64,000 nt of DNA from Absidia repens (lineage: Eukaryota; Mucoromycota; Mucoromycetes; Mucorales; Cunninghamellaceae): assembly GCA_002105175.1 (NCBI GenBank), contig MCGE01000008.1:620001-684000 (forward strand), read 5' to 3'. Positions 11,701-23,589 of this stretch are shown here, piece after piece; position 1 is the first letter of the stretch, and every line of letters begins with the position of its first letter. The notes beneath the pieces were generated by a model that ran no database searches, was not told where the DNA came from, and was given only the letters and a program-made list of their open reading frames with translations. The translations under genes were made by a program, and so were the position numbers.

Positions 11701-12335
11701 CGCGAACATCCTTTATCACAATGAATCCCTCGTTGTTAGCTTTAGCATCTGCCAACATACTTCAATAAAATATTTTTTAAGCATCATATGACTCATTCGA
11801 TAGTAAATAATATCGCTGTTGTTGCTGTTTTGCGTGCTTTTCGTCAAATAATAGCTCTCCAATTCACCCGCTTTTACCACTTTGACCACTTTTCCCCATG
11901 TTTCTCAAGATATTCCTGCTCGACCAGTCATATAAATAAATGTAGATAGTTATATGTATGCAACCTTTCCTTTAGCACATTTTGCACTATTTTTCAGTTT
12001 ATCGATGACTGGTTGATAGTCATAAGTCATGAGAACATAGCCCTATTCTTGCTCTACCTTTCATATTAATTAATTAATCTCGATTGTGCCGCTGCCGTAA
12101 CCTTAACTAGAATAGACATATTGTTTATATCCAGCTCTTTGTTTTTGTTTTTATTTGCATGAGACGAAATAAATAAAAAATATAAAAACTGACGCCTAAA
12201 TTGACACTAGTTGAGCCCAAGGAGCCGCCTATGAGGGAGGTGTAAAATGATAGAGGTTTCTAATTTCATTAAAAACTACACTTCAACAATTTCCCCCCTT
12301 CCCACCCAGTAGGATGATTTAAAATTGAGTAGGGA

Positions 12336-12367
<32 letters not shown>

Positions 12368-12631
12368 GAAGAGGGCGGCGTATGGTGTAGTGCTCTATGT
12401 AGATCAATCAATTTAATACTGTATAAATCAGCCGAGGGCTTTTTTTATTGGGATAAACAATATGATAAGGGTAATAATTGATTTAAGTATATACTTGTAT
12501 GAGTAAAAAAAAAAAAATAAGAAGAGAAAAAGATATCTGAAGTAACCTCAAAAAAAAAAAAAGGAAACAAGGGAGGGGGAGGTGTAAAAATCAAAACTAA
12601 AAAAGTTGTCTATCAAAAAGATATATGTATA

Positions 12632-15600
12632 CTAAAGGAGATCTTCATGAGGGCCATCATCAGGGTCAGCTACCCAGATACAACCAGAATAATCCAATGA
12701 GGAAGGCGATACATCTTCCATTTCTTCGCCGGTGACCCATCGTCGCCATGCTTCAGAGAAGCCCTGTTCCAAATTTCTAGTCCAACGTTCGGTATCAAAT
12801 AATCGGCTTTGTTCCCTTGTCAAGAATAGCCGTTGTCGTAAATCCATCAATGCACCTCGACCTTGACGCATTCGACGATATGACAGTCTATCAGTATTCC
12901 TTGCATCGTGTTTCAATCCATAAAGTTGGTCAGCACTGGTGTAATGATACGATAATCCTGTTGCCCATTGCACCGCCCGGTCTTCATAAGCCTGTTCAGA
13001 TGGCACCACCATTTCATCGCCATAACCAGTTGCATAAGCAATACTTGCACCCACACGTGAGCACATTTTATGGTCATACTTTGGATAAGTAATCATCGGT
13101 GTACCAGACCAAAGAATATCGGCTGCAGTTGTATGTGCGTTGCATTCAGGCGTATCCAAGAATATATCTGCCACACGACCACGATGAATATGTATCTGCT
13201 TTGGTGCCACATCAGTAAACAAAATTCGTTGAGCCACTTCGTCGCCGGACCAATTGCTTGCGCATTTCTTCAAATGTTGCTCACCAGCAGGAGGGAACCT
13301 TAGAAGCCAAAGAACAGAGTTGGGGACTCTCTCTAAGATGCGGAGCCATAATTTGAAAGTGGATGGTTCTAGTTTGTACAGTTGATTGAAGTTGGCAAAG
13401 ATCACCACGTCGTCCGGCAAGCCAGGAAATACTTCATGTCGCATGCTCCAGCGTCTATTTTCTTCGTTTTTCCATCGCTGATCTGGCGTCATTGCTGTGT
13501 TGCTGTTGTTCCCGTTGTTGTTCTGTTTCAAATCAATTGCAGTGTCATCATCTTCCTGAAATCCTTGTTTGTGGTCGTTAACAAAATAAGAGTGCGGCAT
13601 ATAGATGAATTTTTCGGTGTACACAAAGTCATCCTCAGGTTCTTCTGGATCTACATCGCCTTCAAAATCACCATAGCTTTCACTGTTGTTGTTTGTTCGT
13701 TGTAGAGATTGTTGGCGGGTTCTGTAAATTTCACTAGAAACTGTTGCTGGAGGGCACACAATCGGGTCGGCCACAATATAATCCACCCATCCCCCGCCAA
13801 GAGTACCAGCAAATCCCATAAAAGAGCATTGGACTGGACATGGTCGTGCTGCAAAAATTTCATTCCTTGCGCCCTTTGTATACCCATTCAAATTGACCAA
13901 GACGTGGATACCATCCTTCACAATTTGCTGTACCACCTGCTGATTCGACCACTGTGAGACATCCAGGAAGTGCTCCGTTTCATTTTCAATTTTTTGGCGG
14001 TAGGAGGTTGAATCTGTTGGTGTCGTTGCATAACAATAGACATCATAACGTTGTCGGTCGTGAAATCCGAAAACTGATTGCATAAGATGTGCCAATGGAT
14101 GATTGTTGAAATCCGACGACACGTATCCGATTTTCAGTCGAGGACTTGGAGGAGGAGGAGGAGGATAAACATGAGAAGCCACCCAAGAAGACGTCAATGT
14201 TGAATGTGATATTCGCAACGCATTACGATGAGATATCAGGCGTATTTGCCTTGCCGATAGAGGGTATGTAAAGGTATGGAACGGCAAAACAGTAGGTACA
14301 GGTGGCGAAGAGAGACCGTCCGGAATTTGAGGTCGCTGATAATGTTGAGCATTCTGAGGATCCACAGTAATACTAGCTTGAGCGTACTCAGTTGCCACAA
14401 TGCCGCCAAATTCCTTGATATACCAGTGTCGCTGCATCCTTCGCATCACTCGTTCTAGCAGTCGAATAAGCCATCCACCTTCATTCTTTGATTTGTGTGA
14501 ATGTCGTGATCTCCATTGTTCGAGTTGCTGATGCCATTTGCTGAAACTGGTTGATGATGCTGGTCCATTGATGTTGTTGCCATTCACCATTGTTGTCGAT
14601 GCACAAGTAAATGTTGCCAGTAATTGAATGAGATGTTCACCTATCGTGGCACCTGACTGTAATTGTTGACTTGAGAGTTGCAATGCCTGTTGTCCCCAAC
14701 TACTTCCTTCCGTCAGCTGCTTGTCGACAATATCTACCAGCTTTTCCATCCAGCCAAAACGTTGCTTTTGCTTCAAACCCGCCGGTACAAATTTGCCGTC
14801 ATCATCCACAGTTGGTTCATTGGTTCCGTCGACCGTCCCTCTACCACGCCAATCACAAACACCCCCAAGAGAGTTCACGAGTCCACAGATAGCATCCACA
14901 AAACCAGGATTCGCTTGGACAGCCCGTCGGTAAAACTGTACAGAATCTTGCACACGCCCCTGATCCTTGATTGCATTCCCGAGATTGGCCAAAGCAACAT
15001 CGAACCTAGGATTGAATTCCACTGCTTTTTCGTACATACAAATAGCCTCTTGTAAGTGACCCATATCCTTCAATAACGAGCCAAGATTGGTATACAGATG
15101 GGGATGTTGAGCGTCCAGTTGAAGTCCATACATATAAAACTGCATCGCGCGCATTGTACCTGTGAGAGGCAGTGGTGGAGTTGATGAGCTGACTAGTTGC
15201 ACCGCATTGGAGCATACGACACCAGAGAGATTGCTGAGTATAATACCCAAATTGTTTGCTGTAGATGGACTAGGGTTTAAAGACAAGCTGAAATAGTATA
15301 GTGGTACCAGCATCGACAGGGTAGGACGGATGGTCGCTTTGTCGGCTTTCGGAGGAGAATTCATTTGATCTTGAAATAGTTTGGCCAGATTCAATAAGAT
15401 CGTAGACGTCGTTTGCATGGTTTGTCGTACGGCAGTTGACGTCACCAATGATTGTGTATTACCAGCATTGTTCGTATCGACAGGTGTTGTTTTTGACTGT
15501 GTATGTTGTTTGCTAGTATTTGCACAAAGTCCGACCAATCCAGGTAATAGACCCGCCGTGTGTGGAAACATCAATTGCATAACTTGCGTCACCTGATCTG

Positions 15601-17268
15601 GTTGCAGTAAAACAAGAGGAAGGGAGGTTGCATCAAGTGTTTTGCCCAATCGAGTAGCAGCCGCTGCCATCGTAGATCCGCATACCAATGCCAAAAGATG
15701 GATAATTGACACCAAGTTCGATCCACCGAAAACAAGTTCGAGTCCCTTTTCATATTCCAATTGAGCACCAGCAACATCACCTAATGCAGATCGCAAGTTC
15801 CCTTTTGCATAAAATAGATTTTGTAACCTTGGTATTTGTAAAGCCGGTAGTCGCCTGGGGGCCGAAATTCCACTTCCATTTTCACCTGAAGCCACAGCTG
15901 ACGATATTCCAGACTTGTAAAAGTAATTTTCCACGAATCCGCACACTTCAAGCGCTTGTCTAAATCGTGATACCAAGTCGGGCATGTGTTGTTTTTCTTG
16001 TGACGATGATGATGATGTAGTTATCATGTCAGATTCTAACTTGCTTGAACCGGCAAGTGTTGATGTAGATGATGAAGGTGTGGAGCAAAGTACACCAACC
16101 AGGTTTTCAACGGCATCCCAATACCCAGGCCTTAGTCGCACAGCTTGATACCACCATTTTTCAGCTTCAGATGTCCGACCAAGAACTCGTAGTGTTGTTC
16201 CAATATTACTCATGGCTTCGACATATTGAGGATCATACTTGAGAATAAGTTGGTTGAATTGCAGAGAGGAGATATAATCTTGATGAGAATAATAAACACA
16301 AGCCAATAATAAGATGGTTGGTAAATGAGTTGGATAGGCATCATGCATTGAGTGTAACAAAGAAAGAAGTAGCGGACTTGATGGTGTTGTCGAATAGAGT
16401 GTATGAGCATATTGAAGCAAACTTTCACGTAGTTCTGGAGTCCATTGTGTGTGCATAGGGAATGTTGTGGCAGGCGGTGAAGATGGTAATGACTGCTGCT
16501 GTATGCTTACATCTACTAAAAAAAATTCGTTACATAATCAAATAAAGAAAAAGAAAATAAGGACTCTTACCTTGAGATAATAATGAGGATTGAGTGTGTT
16601 TGAGTGCTTCATTATCGAGTCCACCCCCAGATTCCAGTTGACTTGAAGTTGCTGATTGGATTCGTTCTTTGAGTAGTTGTTCTATCCATAGAAAAAAAAA
16701 TTAGTCTGTTGCTAAAGAATCAATCAAAAAGGAGTTACCTTGTAAGGTTTTGCTACTTGAGCTATGGCCTGGTTGCTGCTGATTTGATTGATGCTGGTAC
16801 TGTTGCTGCTCCTGTTGATCAGGCTGGCATTGTTGCTGTGACTTTTGAGAGTGTTTAACAGCGCGACATGATAATTGTTGTTGTCGTTTGGGGCCATAAT
16901 AGTTGTTGACCCATCCATTTTCTTCTTCGTAGTTGTAGCTAGATAGAGTTGGTGACGGAGGTGGTAACATCACAGAGGGTATAAACTGAGATAAAAATGA
17001 TTGCTGCTGCTGTTGCTGTTGCTGAAGCGCTTGTGTATGCTGTTGTTGACTTTGCCTTGTCTGCGAATATACTGATGAAGACTGGTTGCTCCTGTAATGT
17101 TGTTGCCAAGAGCGTGTATTCGAGTCTCCAGAAACGTTGGTATCCTTATGCAAAAAGAAGAAAAAGGAGTCAATGGCTACTATATACTGAAGAAAACTGA
17201 GCATAAACCTTTACCAGTATCGGTTGTTGATTTTTGCCGCAATAAATGTTCTGAATATTATCATCCAT
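12632..17268 (-). CDS. O-linked N-acetylglucosaminyltransferase (OGT/GT41), TPR type
   Basis: Transfers GlcNAc from UDP-GlcNAc to Ser/Thr of nuclear and cytosolic proteins; plant SPY homologues use GDP-fucose, so the donor is an inference. My model has four exons (minus strand): 17268-17215, 17144-16739, 16681-16571 and 16515-12632, 1484 aa. The first two exons encode a Q-rich low-complexity head. TPRs follow, e.g. YVEAMSNIGTTLRVLGRTSE, HPHLYTNLGSLLKDMGHLQE and FDVALANLGNAIKDQGRVQD. The catalytic region shows YVSSDFNNHPLAHLMQS (the HP site matching human His498), GIHVLVNLNGYTKGARNE, FNQLYK (Lys842-like), VPNSVLWLLRFP and CNAHTTAADILWSGTP. Residues between the DPIVCPP and PHSYFV blocks form an acidic insert. 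The 1274-aa ORF from ATG 16456 alone could be a shorter product, but the splice sites upstream are good and keep the frame. Confidence 0.9.
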
Positions 17269-17970
17269 TTGTATACAGCTGGTCTGATGAGTGTGGTGCT
17301 GACGTTGGAGCATTGATAGCTTGATAGCAATCAATCAAAGTACCTGTGAAGGTATACGAGATATAAAGGAAAGATAAGGTATAAAATAAGCTAAATGGAT
17401 AGGTTGAAGACAAAAAGATCAAAGTGAATGGGGAAGAAGAAAAAAAAAGAGAATGCTTCTTGTGAATATTATCAAAAATACAAAGCATCGTAAGGAACAA
17501 AGAAAACGAAAAAAAAAATCACTAGAAGCGAAAATAATAACGTCATAAAATTTTGAGCCGCATATAAAATTGAAAAACTAACCATTTTGGGATTAGCGCC
17601 ATCAGGTACCAGTCAGGAATTTAGAGACCAAATTTTTCTCCCCCCCCCCAAGCTTACCTCGCCCACGCCCTTTCCCTGCGAATACCATCACCTTTTCTCT
17701 CTCTCTTTAAAAAAAATAAAAAAAAAAATAAAGGGAGAGAAAGAGAGATGAACAAGACAAATACGGTATGCCAAAAAATACAGCTGGCCAAAATTTCCTT
17801 CGATATAAATTTTTTTCGAGTCTACTTCTCCACCCCAGGCGGTATAATATATATATCTTACCTAGCATGGAGATATCTTTATCATGTCTGTATCCAGCTT
17901 CCAATTCCGCGCAACTACAAAACCATCAAAAATGATACTGGTACCTAGAATATGATGCTCTGGAGCTCGC

Positions 17971-18400
17971 TGACTTTGTCGACGTCAACACAGCTGTCGA
18001 ATGATAGGGGAATTCTTTATTCCAACGTCTAAAAATAGCGAAGATTATATTAAACAGTATTTATCATAATGACTAAAATTAACATAAGCGAATGTGAGAA
18101 TAGTAAAATGATAGAGACCACAATAAAATACAATTATCTGACTAATTTTAGTTTACCTCATATGATTATTAAATGCTATGATTTCGATGGCACTACAAAC
18201 AAAGGATCGTTATACCTTCCTGTACATTTCGACAACCGATAGAATCGATATAATAGTTTCGCCGAATTTAAACATTCTCATTTTACATTGTAGTGGTTTA
18301 TCTTTGAGTTTGTTTTGCGAGCATATCATGTCATTTGATGCATATTTTTGGTTGTCGATGTATTTTGTATTATAAATAAAGCACGATGTCGACAAAGTCA
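17971..18400. mobile_element. MITE-like element with 16-bp terminal inverted repeats
   Basis: The left end TGACTTTGTCGACGTC (17971-17986) and the right end GATGTCGACAAAGTCA (18385-18400) are inverted copies with one mismatch. They enclose about 400 bp of non-coding AT-rich DNA. The size and paired ends suit a non-autonomous DNA transposon. No clear target-site duplication is visible in the flanks (GCTCGC on the left, TATCGG on the right), so the element is old or the borders differ slightly. Confidence 0.55.
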
Positions 18401-19269
18401 TATCGGATGCGTGCTTGTTCGATATTACAATACTGCCTAGGTCTTGGTCCTTTTTTTTCACCAATTTCCTGTACACGGTTTATTATATCATACGTGGCAG
18501 ATCCACAATCCAACATAGATGGGTCCTAAATTGTTATTATGGCAACTGGTTTTTTTTATGCACCCATTACTGCCTTTTAATGCATCCACAATCGGCTTTT
18601 AAAATCGCTCAAGAAATGTTTTATTTTTTTGACACGGCACTGAGAACGACGATTGGCCGAAGTCGTCTCATACCCAACCGATTCTTTTTTTTTTTTTTCT
18701 GCACATTCGCACCTGCCTTTTTTACCGAACATACTAATACAATGTATGTATTATCCATTCAACAAGACAAACTAAGCTTATTACAAGCTAATGTTTAAAA
18801 TAAATGACATATTTTATTGAGATATAAAAAAATAAACTATGACCATTGATACTAAGCATCGTTAATGATATATCATAATAACTACGATAAGATGAGCCTG
18901 TAAAGGGTGCGTGGTGGATATAGAGTGTATGAAAAGTCTGTGAATATAAAGGGAGAGTGCTGGAGGAGAGCTAAAAATAGTAAATCAAGACTGTCTGGGT
19001 ATAGAGTGAACAATGCGTAAGATGAAGCAATCCCACTAAATAGGGCAAACTATTCGTTGAGTGCCAGTCACTCTACAGTGAAGAGTCGTAAACTAAACTT
19101 GACCTGACTATTCCATGTTGAGTGCAGGGCATCATGAGATAAAAAACCATGGTACCAATGTTGAATGGTGATGGATATAGTCATGAGAAGGGAATAACCA
19201 CGTTGATGATATTGTGAAATGTTGATGTAAAAGAACTGTCGCAAAAAAAAAAAAAAAAAAAAAAAAAGA

Positions 19270-19870
19270 CGCTAGGAGATTTCAAATCCCGCACACGTGG
19301 ATTTTTATTTACCTCCATTTTTTTTCGCTCTGCCTCTATTTCTTTTCAATTTCCTTATTTTTTCCTTTTTTTTTCCTTCACCATTCACCTTCTATGGGGT
19401 CACTGTGGGAATAGATTAGTGTCAGGACTAGCTTAGAAGGGTTTTCAGTTCAGGGATTACAAGATGCATGGGTAAACCCTTTCATTTTAGATCCAGGATT
19501 TTGGAATACCATTAGTTGGCTTTTGGAGCCATCATTAGCTTGGGTTAGTTTTAATTTAGGATCAGTTTGTCCATAATTCGTATCTACACCTAAATAAAAT
19601 TGTCTTCTTTTAACTGCTTCGATGAAAATGTTCCACAAGTCTCTTTAATATATTGCGCTTTACATCTATTTTTTACTACCACTCCTCCGCTTCCGTTCAA
19701 TTAGTGTTGACTATTGTTGAACTTGAATAACAAGTGTACATTTGGTCACTCTCATGCTGTGTTTAGTATCTTAGATTTCTTTTTACAGTCATCTCACTAG
19801 ATTAGTGTTGATCATTCTTCAGATTCCTCATCAGTCACTTTAAATGTGTATTTGCTTCAATAATGTGGGT
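19270..19870 (+). repeat. Dispersed repeat family DR1, copy B
   Basis: Begins with TTTCAAATCCCGCACACGTG (about 19279), followed by a pyrimidine-rich tract. The core GATTAGTGTCAGGACTAG, GGTTTTCAGTTCAGGGATT, ACAAGATGCATGGG and CCCTTTCATTTTAGATCC lies at about 19412-19500. Downstream blocks (CCATTAGTTGGC, AGTTTGTCCATAATT, TTAGTGTTGATCATTCTTCA) match copy A and copy C. Confidence 0.75.
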
Positions 19871-20431
19871 GTTTAGACTTCATTAAAAGTTTGGAGATCC
19901 CTTATAGAAATCTCTTTTTTATTGTACATCGTTAATTTATTCTACCCATTCATCTAGACTAGCACCTCTCTCAGCTACTATTAGCGGCCCCTGTTTTTAC
20001 ATCTTGTGATGAAATACGAGACTAAATAAAGTGACTTTATTATTTTAAATAATAATGAGGAAGAACAGAAAAAACCCAGTGGGTAAAAAAACCTTTGCTT
20101 TTTAAAAAAAAAAAAAAAAAAAACTGAGAATAAAAAAAATCATAGTCCAGTAATTAGATTCTAAAAAATCTAATTTCAGTACCAATAAAAAAAAATCTAA
20201 ATACTAGCTGTCAGTGTTGTGAAATTGAATTCCCGTTCAGGGACAAAAATAAAAATAGATTTTATGTGTCAAATGTGGGAGCACCCACATTCATTATTTT
20301 TTTTTATTTTCACTTTTTACTTCCAACACCTAATAAACACCACACATCTTCTTTCCTTTTAGTATAGTATTGACTATCATGATTCAATAAATAGCTTTTT
20401 TTATTTTGCAATGAACAATGGGATGGCAAAG

Positions 20432-20521
20432 CTATTCTACTGTGATAGGCTATTTTGCGTACTATTCTATTGCGGTAGACTATTCGACAAACTATTCTAT
20501 TGCGGTACACTGTCTGCGTTT
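20432..20521. repeat. 30-bp tandem repeat, three units
   Basis: Units begin with CTATTCTA at 20432, 20462 and 20492, an exact 30-bp period. Each contains TTGCGGTAGAC or a variant of it. The array ends about 60 bp before the first LTR copy. Confidence 0.8.
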
Positions 20522-20580
20522 GATGGGGCGGGTTTTTTATTATTTTTTTATTGGTCTGGAAAGCCTATAGCAGGTATTAC

Positions 20581-20888
20581 TGTTGTATTATTGAATAGAA
20601 TAGGACTTGTTATCAAGTATTGTGAAACTTTTGGATGATTCTTTATTTCTATTCAAATGTGTTGTCTTATTTATACTGATGTGATGGTATGTGGGTATGT
20701 GAAATAGGGGTGATGAATATGATAGGAATTTGTGTAGTGGGTGATTCGGGGTCTGAATTAAGTATTATGGAATGATCGCATATGCATGAACTAAGGTATA
20801 GGAATAAGTGTATAGATAAATATGAATATGTATATATGAAAAGGTATATGGTAGATGGAATGATAGGTAAATGTTTTGGTATACAACA
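20581..20888 (+). mobile_element. Solo LTR, copy 1
   Basis: 308-bp element with TGTTGTAT at the start and ATACAACA at the end, an 8-bp perfect inverted terminus of the TG...CA kind. The interior matches the copy at 22731-23039 almost base for base. The flanks ATTAC and TTAAC do not form a clean duplication. Confidence 0.75.
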
Positions 20889-21399
20889 TTAACCACATCA
20901 CTAATAAAAGGACGATTGATTCACATCAAATAAAAGCAATCAATATTCTCATTTTATTTTCGACTTTCGATTTTTTTTTATTTCATAACAGAATAATCTT
21001 TAACTCAAGTTAGTTTCTATCAAAAAACCCTATAATATATATTGTGCTCTACCACTAGTCCATGCATATATTTAACTACTGTATCTTGTGAAATGCCAAC
21101 TATATCATTTTATTAACAAGAACAACTGTTAAAAATCAATTACTAAAATTAGAAATACCATTCCGGCCTTTAATTTCCATCCATTAAAATCTTCCAATAT
21201 TGTTAGTAGATCCATGAACGTGTACAAGACAAATATAATCATCTACTTCACTATATCGAAGATACCTCCAATAATATTGATAAGTATTTAAAGATTCCAA
21301 GAAATGAAAAATTTTCAATCATAAACTTAATGAAATTTCAGTCAAGCCAAAAACGAAGGTAGTGACGGTCAAAACAAAATTGGCCATTACACAGGCTTC

Positions 21400-21510
21400 G
21401 GAGCTTAAAGCGGCGAAGAAAATTTTGGGCTCCGCTCTCACTGCCCCCTGGGACATTTTGGCAAAAGCGCGGCGAAGCCGCGCCTCTCCCGGCGCTTTTT
21501 TAGCGGATTT
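21400..21510. other. GC-rich hairpin island
   Basis: A GC-rich patch in otherwise AT-rich DNA, with GCGCGGCGAAGCCGCGC (a perfect 7-bp stem, 3-nt loop) and a smaller GCTTCGGAGC stem. It does not fall in a supported gene. Confidence 0.5.
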
Positions 21511-22544
21511 CCATGTTTTTTTAGCGGTATGGCGGGGTATTTCTGTGTGTGTATGTATGGGGATATTGAATGGGGGAAAAAAAAAAAAAATGGTATGAGT
21601 AGAAGGAGTATGTGACTAGAAAGCGGATCCAAGAAAACGTGGATGTCCAAGTATGTGTGTGGTTGAATGGTGGGCAATAATGTAGAGGCGGTTATTATGG
21701 CTGTAGGCTTTAGCTGTGAGCTTATAGGCGTAAACTTTGGAGCATTGTGCAATTAATTGTATGAGAGATGGATGGTTGGTTTGGTGGCAAAAAATGATTG
21801 TATAATATTTCTAAAGATGCATGGAAAATTTGAAGTTGAACGGTTTCGTAGTTCGTTTTATATAAAGCGAAGAAGAGTATATTGCAGGTTAATTGGATTT
21901 TGCAGGCTGTAAAGCCAGATGGGTGTGAATTCAACCGCCGCCGCCGGCAGTCTGGATTGTTGATCCAAAAAAAAAAAAAGCGTCGATTCATGCAAAAAAA
22001 AATTCACTCCCAGCTTTCTTGCTCTGTCGATGATATTTTTCTTTGTGAGTAAATGATGTCTATGTCAATGATATTAATAAAGCACGATTATATTGAATAT
22101 AATGGTGGGCAGCGTATTTTGATAATATAATTATAGTCGGATATCGCTATGGAATGATCTTGACTGAAAAAAAAGAAGGACTTTCGAGAATTGAACGACA
22201 GGAAAGATAATGAAGCAATTTTAAAAAGGTAAGAGGTGGATTTTCTTTTTTGAAAGAAAAAAGGTTGAACCATTAGTTCCTAGAAAATAGGTGATAGTAT
22301 GGTAGTGGACGAATAAATAAGATTAATCCGTGTTTATTTCATAATTATATAGTCAAAAAGAAGACCATCGTTGATTCTTTGATAAAAAAAAAAAAAAAAA
22401 ATGAAGGCGCAACCTGTTTTGGGATTGCTGACGGATCTGGAAATGGGATTTAGATAAGGTTGAATGGATTTTTTATGAAATGGACCCACCAATGATAATA
22501 TTGACTTCAGAGGATATAGTGAATGTAGACTGCCTGGTATGAAA

Positions 22545-23225
22545 CCTATTTTTTTTTTTTTTTGAAAGATAGTAGGAATCCCTTTTTCTTGATAGACAGC
22601 AGGAACCTTTTTTCTTTTTTTTTTTTTGAGACCACATGAATCCTTTTTTATTTTTTTTGAAAGATAGTAGGAACCTTTTTTCTTTTTGAAAAATAGTAGG
22701 AACCCTTGGTTTTTTTTTTTTTTTTGATAGTGTTGTATTATTGAATAGAATAGGACTTGTTATCAAGTATTGTGAAACTTTTGGATGATTCTTTATTTCC
22801 ATTCAAATGTATTGTCTTATTTATACTGATGTGATGGTATGTGGGCATGTAAAAATAGCGGTGATGAATATGATAGGAATTTGTGTAGTGGGTGATTCAA
22901 GGTCTGGATTACGTATTATGGAATGATCGCATGTACATGAACCAAGGTATAGAAATAAATGTATGGATAAATATGAATATATATATATGAAAAGATATAT
23001 AGTAGACGGAATGATAGGTGTATGTGTTGGTATACAACAGATAGACCACAGGAACCTTGTTTTTTTTTTTTTTTTGATAGACAGCAGGAACCCTTTTTTT
23101 TTTTTTTTTTTGATAGACAGCTGGATCCCTTTTTTTTTTTTTAGACAGCTGGAACCCTTTTTTTTTTTTAAGACAACAGGAACCTCTCCTTTTTTTGGAT
23201 CTCCCTCTTCTTTTTTTTTTCACGA
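22545..23225. repeat. Array of GATAGACAGCAGGAACC units spaced by T-runs, split by an LTR
   Basis: About ten degenerate units of the form GATAGACAGCAGGAACCC followed by 9-16 T lie at 22545-22730 and 23040-23225. The solo LTR at 22731-23039 interrupts one of the units. Unit variants include GAAAGATAGTAGGAACC and TAGACAGCTGGAACCC. Confidence 0.75.
22731..23039 (+). mobile_element. Solo LTR, copy 2, with 5-bp target duplication
   Basis: 309 bp, TGTTGTAT...ATACAACA. It is flanked by GATAG on both sides (22726-22730 and 23040-23044), the direct duplication expected from a retroviral-type integrase. No internal retrotransposon sequence remains, so it is a solo LTR left by recombination. Confidence 0.88.
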
Positions 23226-23292
23226 AATGGCTTCATCAGATCTCCAAAAGACCAGACGATGGTTTTAGTTTAGAGATGCAGAAGCTTTGTGA

Positions 23293-23589
23293 TGTTGTAT
23301 TAGTAAATGAAATAGGACATGTTATCAAGTATTGTGAAACTTTTGGATGATTCTTTATTTCTATTCAAATGTGTTGTCTTATTTATACTGAAGGTACGTG
23401 GTTATGTAAAAATAGGGGTGATGAATATGATAGGAATTTGTGTAGTGGGTGATTCGGGGTCTGAATTACGTATTGTGGAATGATCGCATATGCATGAACG
23501 AAGGTATAAGGATAAGTGTAAGGTTGAATATGAATGTATATATATGAAAAGATGTATGGTAGATCGATGATAGGTGAATGTGTTGGTAT
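23293..23589 (+). mobile_element. Solo LTR, copy 3 (3' end degraded)
   Basis: Starts with TGTTGTAT and follows the other two copies (GGTGATGAATATGATAGGAA, GGTGATTCGGGGTCTG, ATGATCGCATATGCATGAA). After TGTTGGTAT it leaves the consensus (TGAAATGG in place of ACAACA), so the right terminus is lost or mutated. Confidence 0.75.

Larger units (their letters stand above)
10012..12631. other. Gene-poor spacer with repeats
   Basis: About 2.6 kb without a gene I can support. It holds an AGTAT pentanucleotide array (10028-10067), poly-A runs (10190-10204, 12342-12367), a stretch resembling the right end of the window (about 10530-10830 versus 63510-63720) and one copy of the dispersed repeat described at 11150-11700. 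AATAAA signals near its right edge may serve the minus-strand OGT gene. Confidence 0.6.

Noticed and set aside
16456..16456. ATG 16456 as the start of the OGT protein
   Set aside because: Upstream exons 16571-16681, 16739-17144 and 17215-17268 join in frame with good splice sites and extend the protein to an ATG at 17268, so the internal ATG is probably not the main start.
20581..23039. LTR copies 1 and 2 as the two ends of one intact retrotransposon
   Set aside because: The 1.84 kb between them has no primer-binding site after the first copy, no polypurine tract before the second and no gag-pol reading frame. Copy 2 has its own target duplication, so it is a separate solo LTR.
22473..23268. 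ORFs of about 100 aa on both strands in this region
   Set aside because: They come from T-run/A-run tracts (poly-K and poly-F) and the GATAGACAGCAGG array. They lack any coding signature.
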